From Muribaculaceae bacterium (lineage in GTDB: Bacteria; Bacteroidota; Bacteroidia; Bacteroidales; Muribaculaceae), in the NCBI GenBank assembly GCA_009775355.1, contig VSPN01000010.1:1-50946 (forward strand): DNA of 50,946 nucleotides, written 5' to 3'. The position numbers and the translations under genes were made by a program. This document shows positions 7,316-14,328 of the stretch, in pieces (the first letter of the stretch is position 1; every line of letters begins with the position of its first letter). Under the pieces are notes generated by a model that was not told the origin of the DNA, did not search any database, and saw nothing but the letters and a program-made list of their open reading frames with translations.

Positions 7316-8800
7316 TCATGGTTTTCCCGGTTGTCGCGCCGGGGTGTCGGACATTGCCGGAGGTATGCCGGGCTCAAGAGGAGTGCCTGAACCGTTGAAG
7401 AACGGATAAGGGATTCCGAACAGTGGAGCCGGACTTTTCCCCGGACTCAGATAGCCGTCTATCATGGTGTCGCGTCCTGATGGATTCTCGAAAGTGTAGA
7501 GGCAGAATCTGTGAAGCATGGCCGCAAGATGCTCGAATATCATGTCCTGTATGCCTTCGTATGGAAACCAGGAGGATGTGGCGGTAAAACAATACACCTG
7601 GAGCGGTATTCCGGTAGGAGTCTGTTCGAGAGTCGTCACAAAACAGTCGTCTACATGCGACACTTCCGGGCAGGAGTCAAGATACATCTTGAGATAGGCG
7701 CGGAAAATACCAAGATTTGTCTCGATGGTTCCGTCGACGAGCCCCGCGCTGTTGTTGACATTTTCGGTCTTTCCGCTGTCGCGCTGTTCGATCTTCTTCG
7801 AAATCCACTCTTTCATCAATGGAATCTCCGAGAAGCGAGCGAGCATCTCGGGAGTAGTCTCCACTATGCTGTCTGCATCTATCATGAACGACCGCTGGAT
7901 TCTCCGCGTGTGAGACTCCTGCATGTTGCGGAAATTCTTGAATCCACCGGATATAAGCGTGTAGGGGGGCACAGTCGACACCGTTTTGTCCCAGTTTATT
8001 ATCTTGACATCGGTCAGTGAGACCTCCTGTACGATTCCGTTTGCCTGTCCGTTGGGTAAACTGATCCAGTCGCCTACATGCAGTGAGTCATTTTCGGCGA
8101 GCTGGACTCCGGCCACTATTCCGAGAATCGAATCCTTGAAGATTAGCATAAGCACGGCCGCAAACGCTCCAAGGCCAGCAAGAAGGGCTGCGGGAGACTT
8201 GTCAAGAAGTAGCGCGGCGATGATTATTGCCGCGATAATCCAGACAATAAGTTTTGCCACCTGCACCAGCCCGCGAAGCGGCAGTTTCCGTTTGTTCTCG
8301 CGCTCGTCCAGAGTTGCCCATATGACATCGCTCAGGGTGCATGCCGACACTGCCACCTCTATGACGATGTATATAAACGACAGCCTCGTGAGCCATGACG
8401 CTATCGAATTGTGCATGTAGAGAGTGAACTGAATGAGTATCAGGAAGATCAGAGGTGGAATTATTCTGCATGTCTTGGTGAAAAACCTGTGTTCGACAAG
8501 ATGGCCGTAAAGAGGGGCTTTTATATGTGGTTCAAGTTTGTGAAGTATAAACACGACAATCCATTTCAGAGCCATTCCCACGAACATTGAGAAAACAAAC
8601 ACCACACCTATGTAGAGCCATATGAACAGGGTCTTGTCATTTGCCAGTCCGAAAATATCGAGTAGCCAGTGGCACAATTTCATAAACAGACGGGCCACGA
8701 AATATGAACTCTCCTCTGTCTTGTCAGACAGGCTGATCGCCTCGGATCCAGCCGAAGAAAGCCGGGTGGAGACCTCGGTCATTAGGGAAGATATTGACAT
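7316..8800 (-). CDS. MscS-family mechanosensitive channel, YbdG-like
   Basis: The ~494-aa inner-membrane protein has several N-terminal membrane helices (near residues 50-75, 95-120 and 125-150), a pore-lining helix rich in Ala/Gly (SPAALLAGLGAFAAVLMLIF), and then the MscS beta domain (DWISLPNGQANGIVQEVSLTD). The long soluble C-terminal part has NLGIFRAYLK and SWFPYEGIQ, as in the larger YbdG (MscM) branch that gates under hypo-osmotic stress. It ends in a Pro/Gly-rich tail. I prefer ATG 8800; ATG 8836, 12 codons upstream, is also in frame. It is an isolated minus-strand gene, with a phased direct repeat 49-87 nt upstream that may control it. Confidence 0.88.
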   Translation of the reverse strand: MSISSLMTEVSTRLSSAGSEAISLSDKTEESSYFVARLFMKLCHWLLDIFGLANDKTLFIWLYIGVVFVFSMFVGMALKWIVVFILHKLEPHIKAPLYGHLVEHRFFTKTCRIIPPLIFLILIQFTLYMHNSIASWLTRLSFIYIVIEVAVSACTLSDVIWATLDERENKRKLPLRGLVQVAKLIVWIIAAIIIAALLLDKSPAALLAGLGAFAAVLMLIFKDSILGIVAGVQLAENDSLHVGDWISLPNGQANGIVQEVSLTDVKIINWDKTVSTVPPYTLISGGFKNFRNMQESHTRRIQRSFMIDADSIVETTPEMLARFSEIPLMKEWISKKIEQRDSGKTENVNNSAGLVDGTIETNLGIFRAYLKMYLDSCPEVSHVDDCFVTTLEQTPTGIPLQVYCFTATSSWFPYEGIQDMIFEHLAAMLHRFCLYTFENPSGRDTMIDGYLSPGKSPAPLFGIPYPFFNGSGTPLEPGIPPAMSDTPARQPGKP

Positions 8801-8848
8801 GCAGTATGATTTTTTGTGTGTTGTTATATCAAACACCGTATGCCGCGA

Positions 8849-8887
8849 TTAAGTTTGCGTTTTAGCTGCTTAAGTTTACGTTTTGGC
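8849..8887. repeat. Two-copy direct repeat with 21-bp period upstream of the MscS gene
   Basis: TTAAGTTTGCGTTTTAGC (8849-8866) and TTAAGTTTACGTTTTGGC (8870-8887) agree at 16 of 18 bases and are offset by 21 bp, two helical turns. The arrangement resembles a tandem operator bound on one face of the helix. The bound factor is unknown. Confidence 0.7.
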
Positions 8888-9150
8888 ATAAGAGCAAGAG
8901 CCGCTATGTGGATAGTGGTCGGTCTGCCATGTGGTGTTTGTTAATGCGATGATAAATCGGCGATTATAATTGATTAACAAAAGTTAACATTTTGGATTTT
9001 GCGATTTTTGCACACATCCCGATAAATGTGCAATAGGCTGGATAATTATGTTGTAAAACATAAAAACATTATAAATTGCAGATATACAGGAGGTTGTTTT
9101 GGATATTATGTATTGGCGAAAAATTTTTATGAAAAAATAACATGAAAATC
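8888..9150. other. Intergenic region between the MscS-type gene and ndk
   Basis: No convincing gene is present. The A/T-rich stretch contains a TTAAC-AAAA-GTTAA dyad (8974-8987) and a TGTTGTAAAACA near-palindrome (9049-9060). It also has an AGGAGGT sequence (9088-9094) ahead of a 10-codon open frame at 9108-9140. Its right edge adjoins the ndk promoter. Confidence 0.6.
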
Positions 9151-9182
9151 TTGCGATTGTCAATCCGATATATGTAACTTTG
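9151..9182 (+). promoter_or_regulatory. Promoter of ndk
   Basis: TTG (9151-9153), a 21-nt spacer and TAACTTTG (9175-9182) lie about 38 nt before the ATG. The upstream run TTATGAAAAAATAA also occurs upstream of the tRNA-Glu promoter. Confidence 0.75.
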
Positions 9183-9220
9183 AGTAAGAACGAACCGCAA
9201 ATCTTAAAATGTGTTAATCA

Positions 9221-9682
9221 ATGGAAAAGACTCTGGTGTTGTTAAAGCCCTCGTGTGTGGAACGCAATCTCATAGGAGAGGTAATAGGCAGGATTGAGCG
9301 TCGCGGACTCATAATCTGCGGAATGAAAATGATGATGCTTGATGAGAATATTCTTCGTGAGCATTATGCGCATCTTGCCGACAAGCCGTTCTTTCCGGTT
9401 CTTGCACAGTCGATGATGGCTTCTCCCGTGGTGGCTCTTTGCCTTAAAGGCATTGATGTGGTAAGGGTGTTCCGAGAGATGACCGGTGTTACTAACGGTC
9501 GCAAGGCACTCCCGGGCACACTTAGAGGTGATTTCTGCGTGAGTGGATCTCTGAATATTATACACGCGAGCGACTCTGTAGAGAATGCAGAGATCGAGAT
9601 CAACAGGTTCTTCAGGCCGGAAGAGATTTTTGATTACACTCCGGCAAACATGAAGTTTATCTATGAGGTAGATGAACTCTGA
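9221..9682 (+). CDS. ndk: Nucleoside diphosphate kinase
   Basis: The 153-aa cytoplasmic enzyme transfers the gamma phosphate of ATP to nucleoside diphosphates through a phospho-histidine. It has the family start EKTLVLLKPSCVER, the HYAHLADKPFF region, GVTNGRKALPGTLRGDF and the catalytic NIIHASDS. The length is normal for Bacteroidota, slightly longer than E. coli Ndk. It is a single-gene unit with its own promoter and terminator. Confidence 0.97.
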   Translation: MEKTLVLLKPSCVERNLIGEVIGRIERRGLIICGMKMMMLDENILREHYAHLADKPFFPVLAQSMMASPVVALCLKGIDVVRVFREMTGVTNGRKALPGTLRGDFCVSGSLNIIHASDSVENAEIEINRFFRPEEIFDYTPANMKFIYEVDEL

Positions 9683-9697
9683 CCGAAAGATTCTCTC

Positions 9698-9724
9698 CGG
9701 GGGAACTGCGTCCCCCCTTTTTTA
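9698..9724 (+). terminator. Terminator of ndk
   Basis: GGGGGA (9699-9704) pairs with TCCCCC (9711-9716) over a 6-nt loop and is followed by a T run. Confidence 0.85.
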
Positions 9725-9739
9725 CAAAATATATACAGA

Positions 9740-10684
9740 ATGTTAAGAATCAAGATAATATTACTTTCGTCCATACTGTCTTCATTCACACTCGGCACAG
9801 TATCGGCACAGACAATCAAGTCAGGCAATCCGCATTCGCAGGCCCACCGTCAGCTGCTTGCAAGCAGAGCTAAGAGTGGCGACCAGATCAAGCTCGTGGA
9901 AAAGAATACGTTCATCGATCTTATTGATGAACTCGAGCCGGAGCCCGACATCTATACCGAGGGCTGGAACAGCAAGCGGGTCAATCCTTTCAAGGAATCT
10001 GATGTTCCCAACACCAAGGTCATCGATGTGACAGGATACTACATGCCATGCCCCGGACAGGTGACTTCGAATTACGGTTATCGAGCCCGTTTCGGAAGGA
10101 TGCACAAGGGCATCGATCTTGCTATTCGTTCTAACGATACTATATACGCTGCTTTTGAAGGAAAAGTCCGTCTGACAAACTATGAGGCGAAAGGATATGG
10201 CAACTATGTGATACTCCGTCATCCCAACGGCCTTGAGACCGTATACGGACACCTCAATAAATTCCTCGTGAAGCCGGATCAGGTGGTCAAAGCCGGGCAG
10301 CCCATCGCACTCGGCGGCAGTACCGGACGTAGCACAGGCCCGCATCTGCATTTCGAGACGCGATACATGGGATATGCGATCAATCCTAACGCGATCTTTG
10401 ACTTCAAGAACAAGACTACACACACCGACACATACACTTTCTCCAAATCAACATACACACAGCCGCGCAATTATGCTCCGACAACCACTCTGGCCAAGTC
10501 AGATTCGAAAGAAAACAGTTACAAGAGCGGATCTAATGCGAGAAGCACGTATACGGTAAAAAAAGGAGATACACTGACCTCGATAGCAAGATCATACGGA
10601 ATGTCTGCCACGACTCTGCGTAAGATCAACGGCCTCGGTTCTGCCGACAAGATCAGGGCAGGTCAAGTGCTTAAACTGAAATAG
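9740..10684 (+). CDS. M23-family peptidoglycan endopeptidase with C-terminal LysM
   Basis: The 314-aa protein has a Sec signal peptide (hydrophobic core ending GTVSAQ). An M23 metallopeptidase domain spans about residues 100-215, with the zinc ligands in HKGIDL and HLHFE and the usual GHL segment (YGHLNKF). A Ser/Thr/Tyr-rich linker leads to a LysM repeat at about 270-314 (YTVKKGDTLTSIARSYG ... IRAGQVLKL). It should act in the periplasm on peptide cross-links, with LysM holding it to glycan strands. All four metal-site residues appear intact, so it should be catalytic rather than an EnvC-like activator. Confidence 0.93.
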   Translation: MLRIKIILLSSILSSFTLGTVSAQTIKSGNPHSQAHRQLLASRAKSGDQIKLVEKNTFIDLIDELEPEPDIYTEGWNSKRVNPFKESDVPNTKVIDVTGYYMPCPGQVTSNYGYRARFGRMHKGIDLAIRSNDTIYAAFEGKVRLTNYEAKGYGNYVILRHPNGLETVYGHLNKFLVKPDQVVKAGQPIALGGSTGRSTGPHLHFETRYMGYAINPNAIFDFKNKTTHTDTYTFSKSTYTQPRNYAPTTTLAKSDSKENSYKSGSNARSTYTVKKGDTLTSIARSYGMSATTLRKINGLGSADKIRAGQVLKLK

Positions 10685-10710
10685 AACAATTTGTCTGAAT
10701 CCACAATTCA

Positions 10711-10747
10711 AGGCTGTTCGCGTATATTTCGCGGGCAGTCTTTTTTG
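10711..10747 (+). terminator. Terminator after the M23 peptidase gene
   Basis: GGCTGTTCGCG and CGCGGGCAGTC form an imperfect G+C-rich stem over TATATTT, followed by six T. Confidence 0.75.
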
Positions 10748-10787
10748 GTGCTCAGGCATGTGCACTCGCATATGCGGCATTTTTTTG

Positions 10788-10819
10788 TTTGCATTAATTG
10801 TCATCTTTTATTATCTTTG
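10788..10819 (+). promoter_or_regulatory. Promoter of the HU gene pair
   Basis: TTTG (10788-10791), a 20-nt spacer and TATCTTTG (10812-10819) precede a roughly 55-nt leader. Confidence 0.75.
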
Positions 10820-10878
10820 TCCTAATGTTGTCCGATCTGTATGTGTGTTTCATGCAGACGGCTCTTTAACACATAAAA

Positions 10879-11157
10879 ATGGACACAAAGACACTTGTAG
10901 GCATATTGTCTGACAATCTCGGTCGTGAACCCGAAGACGTGGCGATACTTATCAGATCCATATCTGATATTCTTGCAGCCGCCGTAAAGCAGGGCGATAT
11001 GGTCGCTGTGCCGGGATTCGGCACATTCGAACCCAAAATGCGCGAGGAGCGTGTGGCAACACATCCCTCTACAGGAAAGAAGATTCTTGTGCCACCGAAA
11101 CTGTCGATGGTTTTCAAGCCGTCAGCAATACTTAAGCAGAGAGTAAGAAAATCATGA
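10879..11157 (+). CDS. HU/IHF-family DNA-binding protein
   Basis: The 92-aa nucleoid protein has the family layout: an N-terminal helical dimerisation part, the GDMVAVPGFGTFEP turn, and a basic beta arm (PSTGKKILVPPKLSMVFKPS) that would insert in the minor groove. In place of the usual RNP-type arm tip there is ATHPSTGKK. It is the first of two adjacent genes with HU domains; the second starts 45 nt downstream, so the two products may be made together and could heterodimerise. Confidence 0.92.
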   Translation: MDTKTLVGILSDNLGREPEDVAILIRSISDILAAAVKQGDMVAVPGFGTFEPKMREERVATHPSTGKKILVPPKLSMVFKPSAILKQRVRKS

Positions 11158-11202
11158 CAGCCGTCATGGCAGACGTTTATACAAGCTCTAAACCGTAGAG
11201 AA

Positions 11203-12552
11203 GTGATCGAAAAAATAACATTGCCGGCATTGACACAACTGCTTGCGCTGCAGTCTGGAGATACAAAAAAACAGTCTGAGGATTTTATAAAGGAAATCTT
11301 CAGTGTGATAAGTTCCGCTCTTGCCGAGGGAGAAACCGTAAAGATAAAAGGATTGGGAGTGTTCAAGACAATTCAGGTCGAGGCTCGTAAAAGTGTCAAT
11401 GTCTCGACTGGCGAGGATCATAAGATTCCGGCGCACCGCAAGGTTGTGTTTGTCGCTTCTAAGGAACTTGCGGCTATGGTGAATGAGCCGTTCGAGATGT
11501 TTGAGACGGTTGAAATCGGCGATGAAGTGACTTTCGAAGAGGAGGAAGTTGCCGATGTCTTGTACGGAGAAGAGAATATTCCTGCAGTCGATGAACCTGT
11601 GGACAACCTGGTTGCTGATGAAGAAGCTCCTGTATCTGCGCAGGATGACAGTGCGGAATATGCGTCTGTTTTGTCAGTCGGCTCAGTTGAATCTGACGAC
11701 GATTATACAGTGTATACAGTCGAAGACACTGACGGCGACATACCTGATCCGACGGTGTCGGTTGCGTATGATGATCATCCGGACTCTGAAACAGATATAG
11801 TTACAGAAGAATGCTGTCAGCAGGATACAGGGAATCTGGAGGAATCTCGGATAACTGGCCATGAAGAGAAGGTCTTTCTCACTGAATCAGATCCTGAATC
11901 AGATCCTGAAACAGTATCTTCATATCCATCTGCCGTCGAAGGTGCTGGTGACTCCAAAATCCGCTCTCATTCAGCTTTCGATGATGAAGAGCAATACAGA
12001 TCATATAGGTCGAAGACCCGTTTTGGCATCGGGTTCATTACCGGATTTCTGACAGCCGTCGTAATTTGTTTTGCAGGTTACGTATTGTTTTACGGATTCG
12101 TGTGGCCATCGGAAATGGAGAAGAGGTCTGCCACATATTCCATTTCAGATATTCCCGCGATGCCCTCTTCAGATGATGCCGGAGAAAACCGTTTGTCTCA
12201 TGATCAGCCCAATCATGATGCTACAGTTAATCCGACGGAATCTGCCGGAATAACCGGAGATGCTGTCAAGGCCGATGCTGCACCGACTGCACCATCTGAC
12301 GGGCTTGTTTACGACACGATCACAAAGACGCGTTATCTGACAACAATGGCCAAGGAATACTATGGCAACTACAATCTGTGGCCAGTCATATATGAGGAGA
12401 ATAAGGCATTTCTGGGACATCCCGACCGCATTCGCCCCGGCACGAGGGTAGTTGTTCCACCTCTGTCAAAATATGGTGTCGATCCAGATAATCCCGAGGA
12501 TATAGCGAAAGCGAAACGAAAAGGAGTTGAGATATACTCACGTTACAAATAA
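11203..12552 (+). CDS. HU-domain protein with transmembrane segment and C-terminal LysM-like domain
   Basis: This 449-aa protein has an unusual order. Residues 1-95 are an HU/IHF-like domain (KIKGLGVFKTIQVEAR, then RKVVFVASKELAAMVN). Residues 96-260 are a long acidic, low-complexity linker. One membrane helix spans about 273-300 (GFLTAVVICFAGYVLFYG), preceded by basic residues (YRSKTRFG) that predict the N-terminus inside. Residues 355-449 resemble LysM: a start YLTTMAKEYYGNYNLWPVIYE and the close IRPGTRVVVPPL. The layout suggests a link between DNA and the envelope, but that role is inference. Translation probably starts at GTG 11203: no in-frame ATG lies between the last upstream in-frame stop (11155-11157) and the HU domain. 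Confidence 0.88.
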   Translation: MIEKITLPALTQLLALQSGDTKKQSEDFIKEIFSVISSALAEGETVKIKGLGVFKTIQVEARKSVNVSTGEDHKIPAHRKVVFVASKELAAMVNEPFEMFETVEIGDEVTFEEEEVADVLYGEENIPAVDEPVDNLVADEEAPVSAQDDSAEYASVLSVGSVESDDDYTVYTVEDTDGDIPDPTVSVAYDDHPDSETDIVTEECCQQDTGNLEESRITGHEEKVFLTESDPESDPETVSSYPSAVEGAGDSKIRSHSAFDDEEQYRSYRSKTRFGIGFITGFLTAVVICFAGYVLFYGFVWPSEMEKRSATYSISDIPAMPSSDDAGENRLSHDQPNHDATVNPTESAGITGDAVKADAAPTAPSDGLVYDTITKTRYLTTMAKEYYGNYNLWPVIYEENKAFLGHPDRIRPGTRVVVPPLSKYGVDPDNPEDIAKAKRKGVEIYSRYK

Positions 12553-12592
12553 GCGCGCGTTCCTTACAAATTCGGGCTATCAAGCGCACGTC

Positions 12593-12645
12593 TTTAAAAC
12601 GTCAGCGGCGTCATGCATACAACATGACGCCGCTGACGTTTTAAA
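12593..12645. terminator. Long perfect inverted repeat, bidirectional terminator
   Basis: A 23-bp perfect stem (12593-12615 with 12623-12645) closes on a 7-nt loop. The core is G+C-rich and flanked by AAAA/TTTT, so it can terminate the HU operon and also back up the tRNA-Cys terminator from the other strand. Confidence 0.88.
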
Positions 12646-12655
12646 TATGATCTAC

Positions 12656-12687
12656 AATAAAAAAAGAGTCAGAATTATCTGACTCTT
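12656..12687 (-). terminator. Terminator of tRNA-Cys
   Basis: AAGAGTCAGA (12664-12673) pairs perfectly with TCTGACTCTT (12678-12687); on the minus strand the stem is followed by a T run. Confidence 0.85.
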
Positions 12688-12692
12688 TCAAG

Positions 12693-12763
12693 AGGTTCCA
12701 ACCAGATTCGAACTGGTGTAAACGGTTTTGCAGACCGGTACCTAACCACTCGGACATGGAACC
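12693..12763 (-). tRNA. tRNA-Cys (anticodon GCA)
   Basis: The minus-strand cloverleaf has acceptor GGTTCCA pairing with TGGAACC. The discriminator is U73, a hallmark of cysteine tRNAs. The anticodon loop CTGCAAA gives GCA, and the T arm is ACCAG-TTCGAAT-CTGGT. The CCA end is not encoded. Confidence 0.95.
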
Positions 12764-12782
12764 TTGTTTCGCTTTGCGAGTG

Positions 12783-12814
12783 CAAAGTTAACGTTTTTTT
12801 TTGATTCGGCCAAA
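12783..12814 (-). promoter_or_regulatory. Promoter of tRNA-Cys
   Basis: On the minus strand TTTG (12811-12814), a 20-nt spacer and TAACTTTG (12783-12790) form a consensus promoter. The following CACTCGCAAA is identical to that of tRNA-Met. Confidence 0.85.
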
Positions 12815-13065
12815 TTTTTTTCAGCATAAGTCGGTCAATATTTTATGATTGTTTTGTTATCTTCACATAATCAGCATGATATGTATGTAAAATTATTTCT
12901 TGCGTCGGTTTGCATAGTTTTGGTGTGCGACAGGCATATGAGCTGCGATTCTAAAAGGAAAGAATATTTTAACATTTGTTCCGTTTGATTGTTAAATAAT
13001 CAGACGGAACACACAAATTACGCGATGTCGTCAGCCGGCAGCCGTATAAAACCCATCATTTGTAT
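12815..13065 (+). other. Intergenic region and probable 5' leader of the glycosyltransferase operon
   Basis: No gene is seen. A possible -7 box TAGTTTTG lies at 12915-12922. A 13-bp hairpin (12978-12990 with 12998-13010, one G-T pair, 7-nt loop) sits about 55 nt before the ATG and lacks a T run, so it is more likely regulatory than a terminator. Confidence 0.5.
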
Positions 13066-14292
13066 ATGACCAGACTGTTTTCCCATCCGGAGTCAGAGAG
13101 CTTATACGGAATCTTCAACGACAGCTTTCCTCCTATCCTTGACGGCGTTACGCTCACAGTAGAGAATTACGTCTATTGGCTCAAAAAAATGGGCAAGACT
13201 CCATGTGTCGTGACTCCATGGAATCCGGTCAGTAGTCCGGCACAGTGCGAGGTCATGAAGTTCTTTTCTCTCCCCATACGTTCCCGGCGTCCATACCGTT
13301 ATGGATATCCACGGCTTGATCCTTTCATATGGAAACGGCTGCGCGACACTGACTTCAGGCTCGTCCACGCGCATTGCCCATTCTCTTCTGGTCGACTGGG
13401 TGTGTATGTGAAGAAGATTAGCGGTGTCCCACTCATAGGAACTTTTCATTCGAAATATCGCGATGATCTCAGGCACTCTTTCTCGCATACCCCCTGGATG
13501 GTAGATATAATAATGAAAAGAATCCTTGATTTCTTCAATTCATGCGATGAGGTGTGGATTCCTCAGGCGCAGGTTGAGGATACAGTCAGGGAATATGGTT
13601 ACAAAGGCCCTCTGACCGTGGTCGAGAACGGAAATGATTTTGCGGCCATAATCCAGGGAGACATGTGGGAATTCAAGCGGGAAGCACGCAAGGAACTGGG
13701 AATACAGGATGGTGAGCTGGCGCTTCTCTTCGTTGGTCAGCATATATGGGAGAAAGGTCTTGACATTGTAGTGGAGACTCTCCGGCTGATAAAAGAGGAT
13801 ATCAGGTACAAGATGAATTTCATAGGCACTGGATATGCTTTTGACGAGATACAGAAGAGAATCGACAGCTATGGACTCGGTGATCGCGTGACTCTGCATG
13901 GAGTCATATCAGACAGAACCGTTCTTAGCCGTTACTATGCGGCCTCGGATCTTTTTCTGTTTCCTTCGTTTTATGACAATGCCCCGCTTGTGATCAGGGA
14001 GGCGGCCGCTATGGGAACTCCGTCAGTGCTTCTGCGAGGCTCGACGGCATCGGAAGTAGTGACCGACGGTCACAACGGTTTTCTTGTCGGAAAAAGTCCG
14101 GAGCAGTTCGCGGCACTCGTGCGTCGGTTGGCTTCCGATACCGAATGCCTGAGGTCAGTTTCGGAATTGGCCCGTGAAACGCTTGTCAGGAGCTGGCGTG
14201 ATGTTGTCGAGGAGGTTTCCGACCGCTACGACACGCTTGTGAGAACCTGTGGGAGATGCCACGCATCAGAATCCCTTTCGGTCACAATTTAG
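13066..14292 (+). CDS. Glycosyltransferase family 4 (GT-B fold)
   Basis: The 408-aa enzyme has the N-terminal GIFNDSFPPILDGV glycine/acceptor loop typical of GT4 mannosyl- or glucosyl-type transferases, VHAHCPFSSGRLG, and the donor half with FVGQHIWEKGLD and a C-terminal FPSFYDNAPLVIREAAAMG. The usual E-x7-E pair is D-x7-E here, a conservative change at the first position. It leads a three-gene set with a membrane flippase-like protein and kdsB, which points to assembly of an envelope glycolipid or LPS core. The acceptor is unknown. ATG 13066 is preferred over TTG 13060. Confidence 0.88.
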   Translation: MTRLFSHPESESLYGIFNDSFPPILDGVTLTVENYVYWLKKMGKTPCVVTPWNPVSSPAQCEVMKFFSLPIRSRRPYRYGYPRLDPFIWKRLRDTDFRLVHAHCPFSSGRLGVYVKKISGVPLIGTFHSKYRDDLRHSFSHTPWMVDIIMKRILDFFNSCDEVWIPQAQVEDTVREYGYKGPLTVVENGNDFAAIIQGDMWEFKREARKELGIQDGELALLFVGQHIWEKGLDIVVETLRLIKEDIRYKMNFIGTGYAFDEIQKRIDSYGLGDRVTLHGVISDRTVLSRYYAASDLFLFPSFYDNAPLVIREAAAMGTPSVLLRGSTASEVVTDGHNGFLVGKSPEQFAALVRRLASDTECLRSVSELARETLVRSWRDVVEEVSDRYDTLVRTCGRCHASESLSVTI

Positions 14293-14328
14293 TCGCCGCA
14301 ATGGTAATAATGTAATGAGAGGCTAAAC

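Noticed and set aside
12593..12645. Possible insertion-sequence end (inverted repeat)
   Set aside because: The two arms face each other over only 7 nt, with no transposase or target duplication; it is a terminator hairpin.
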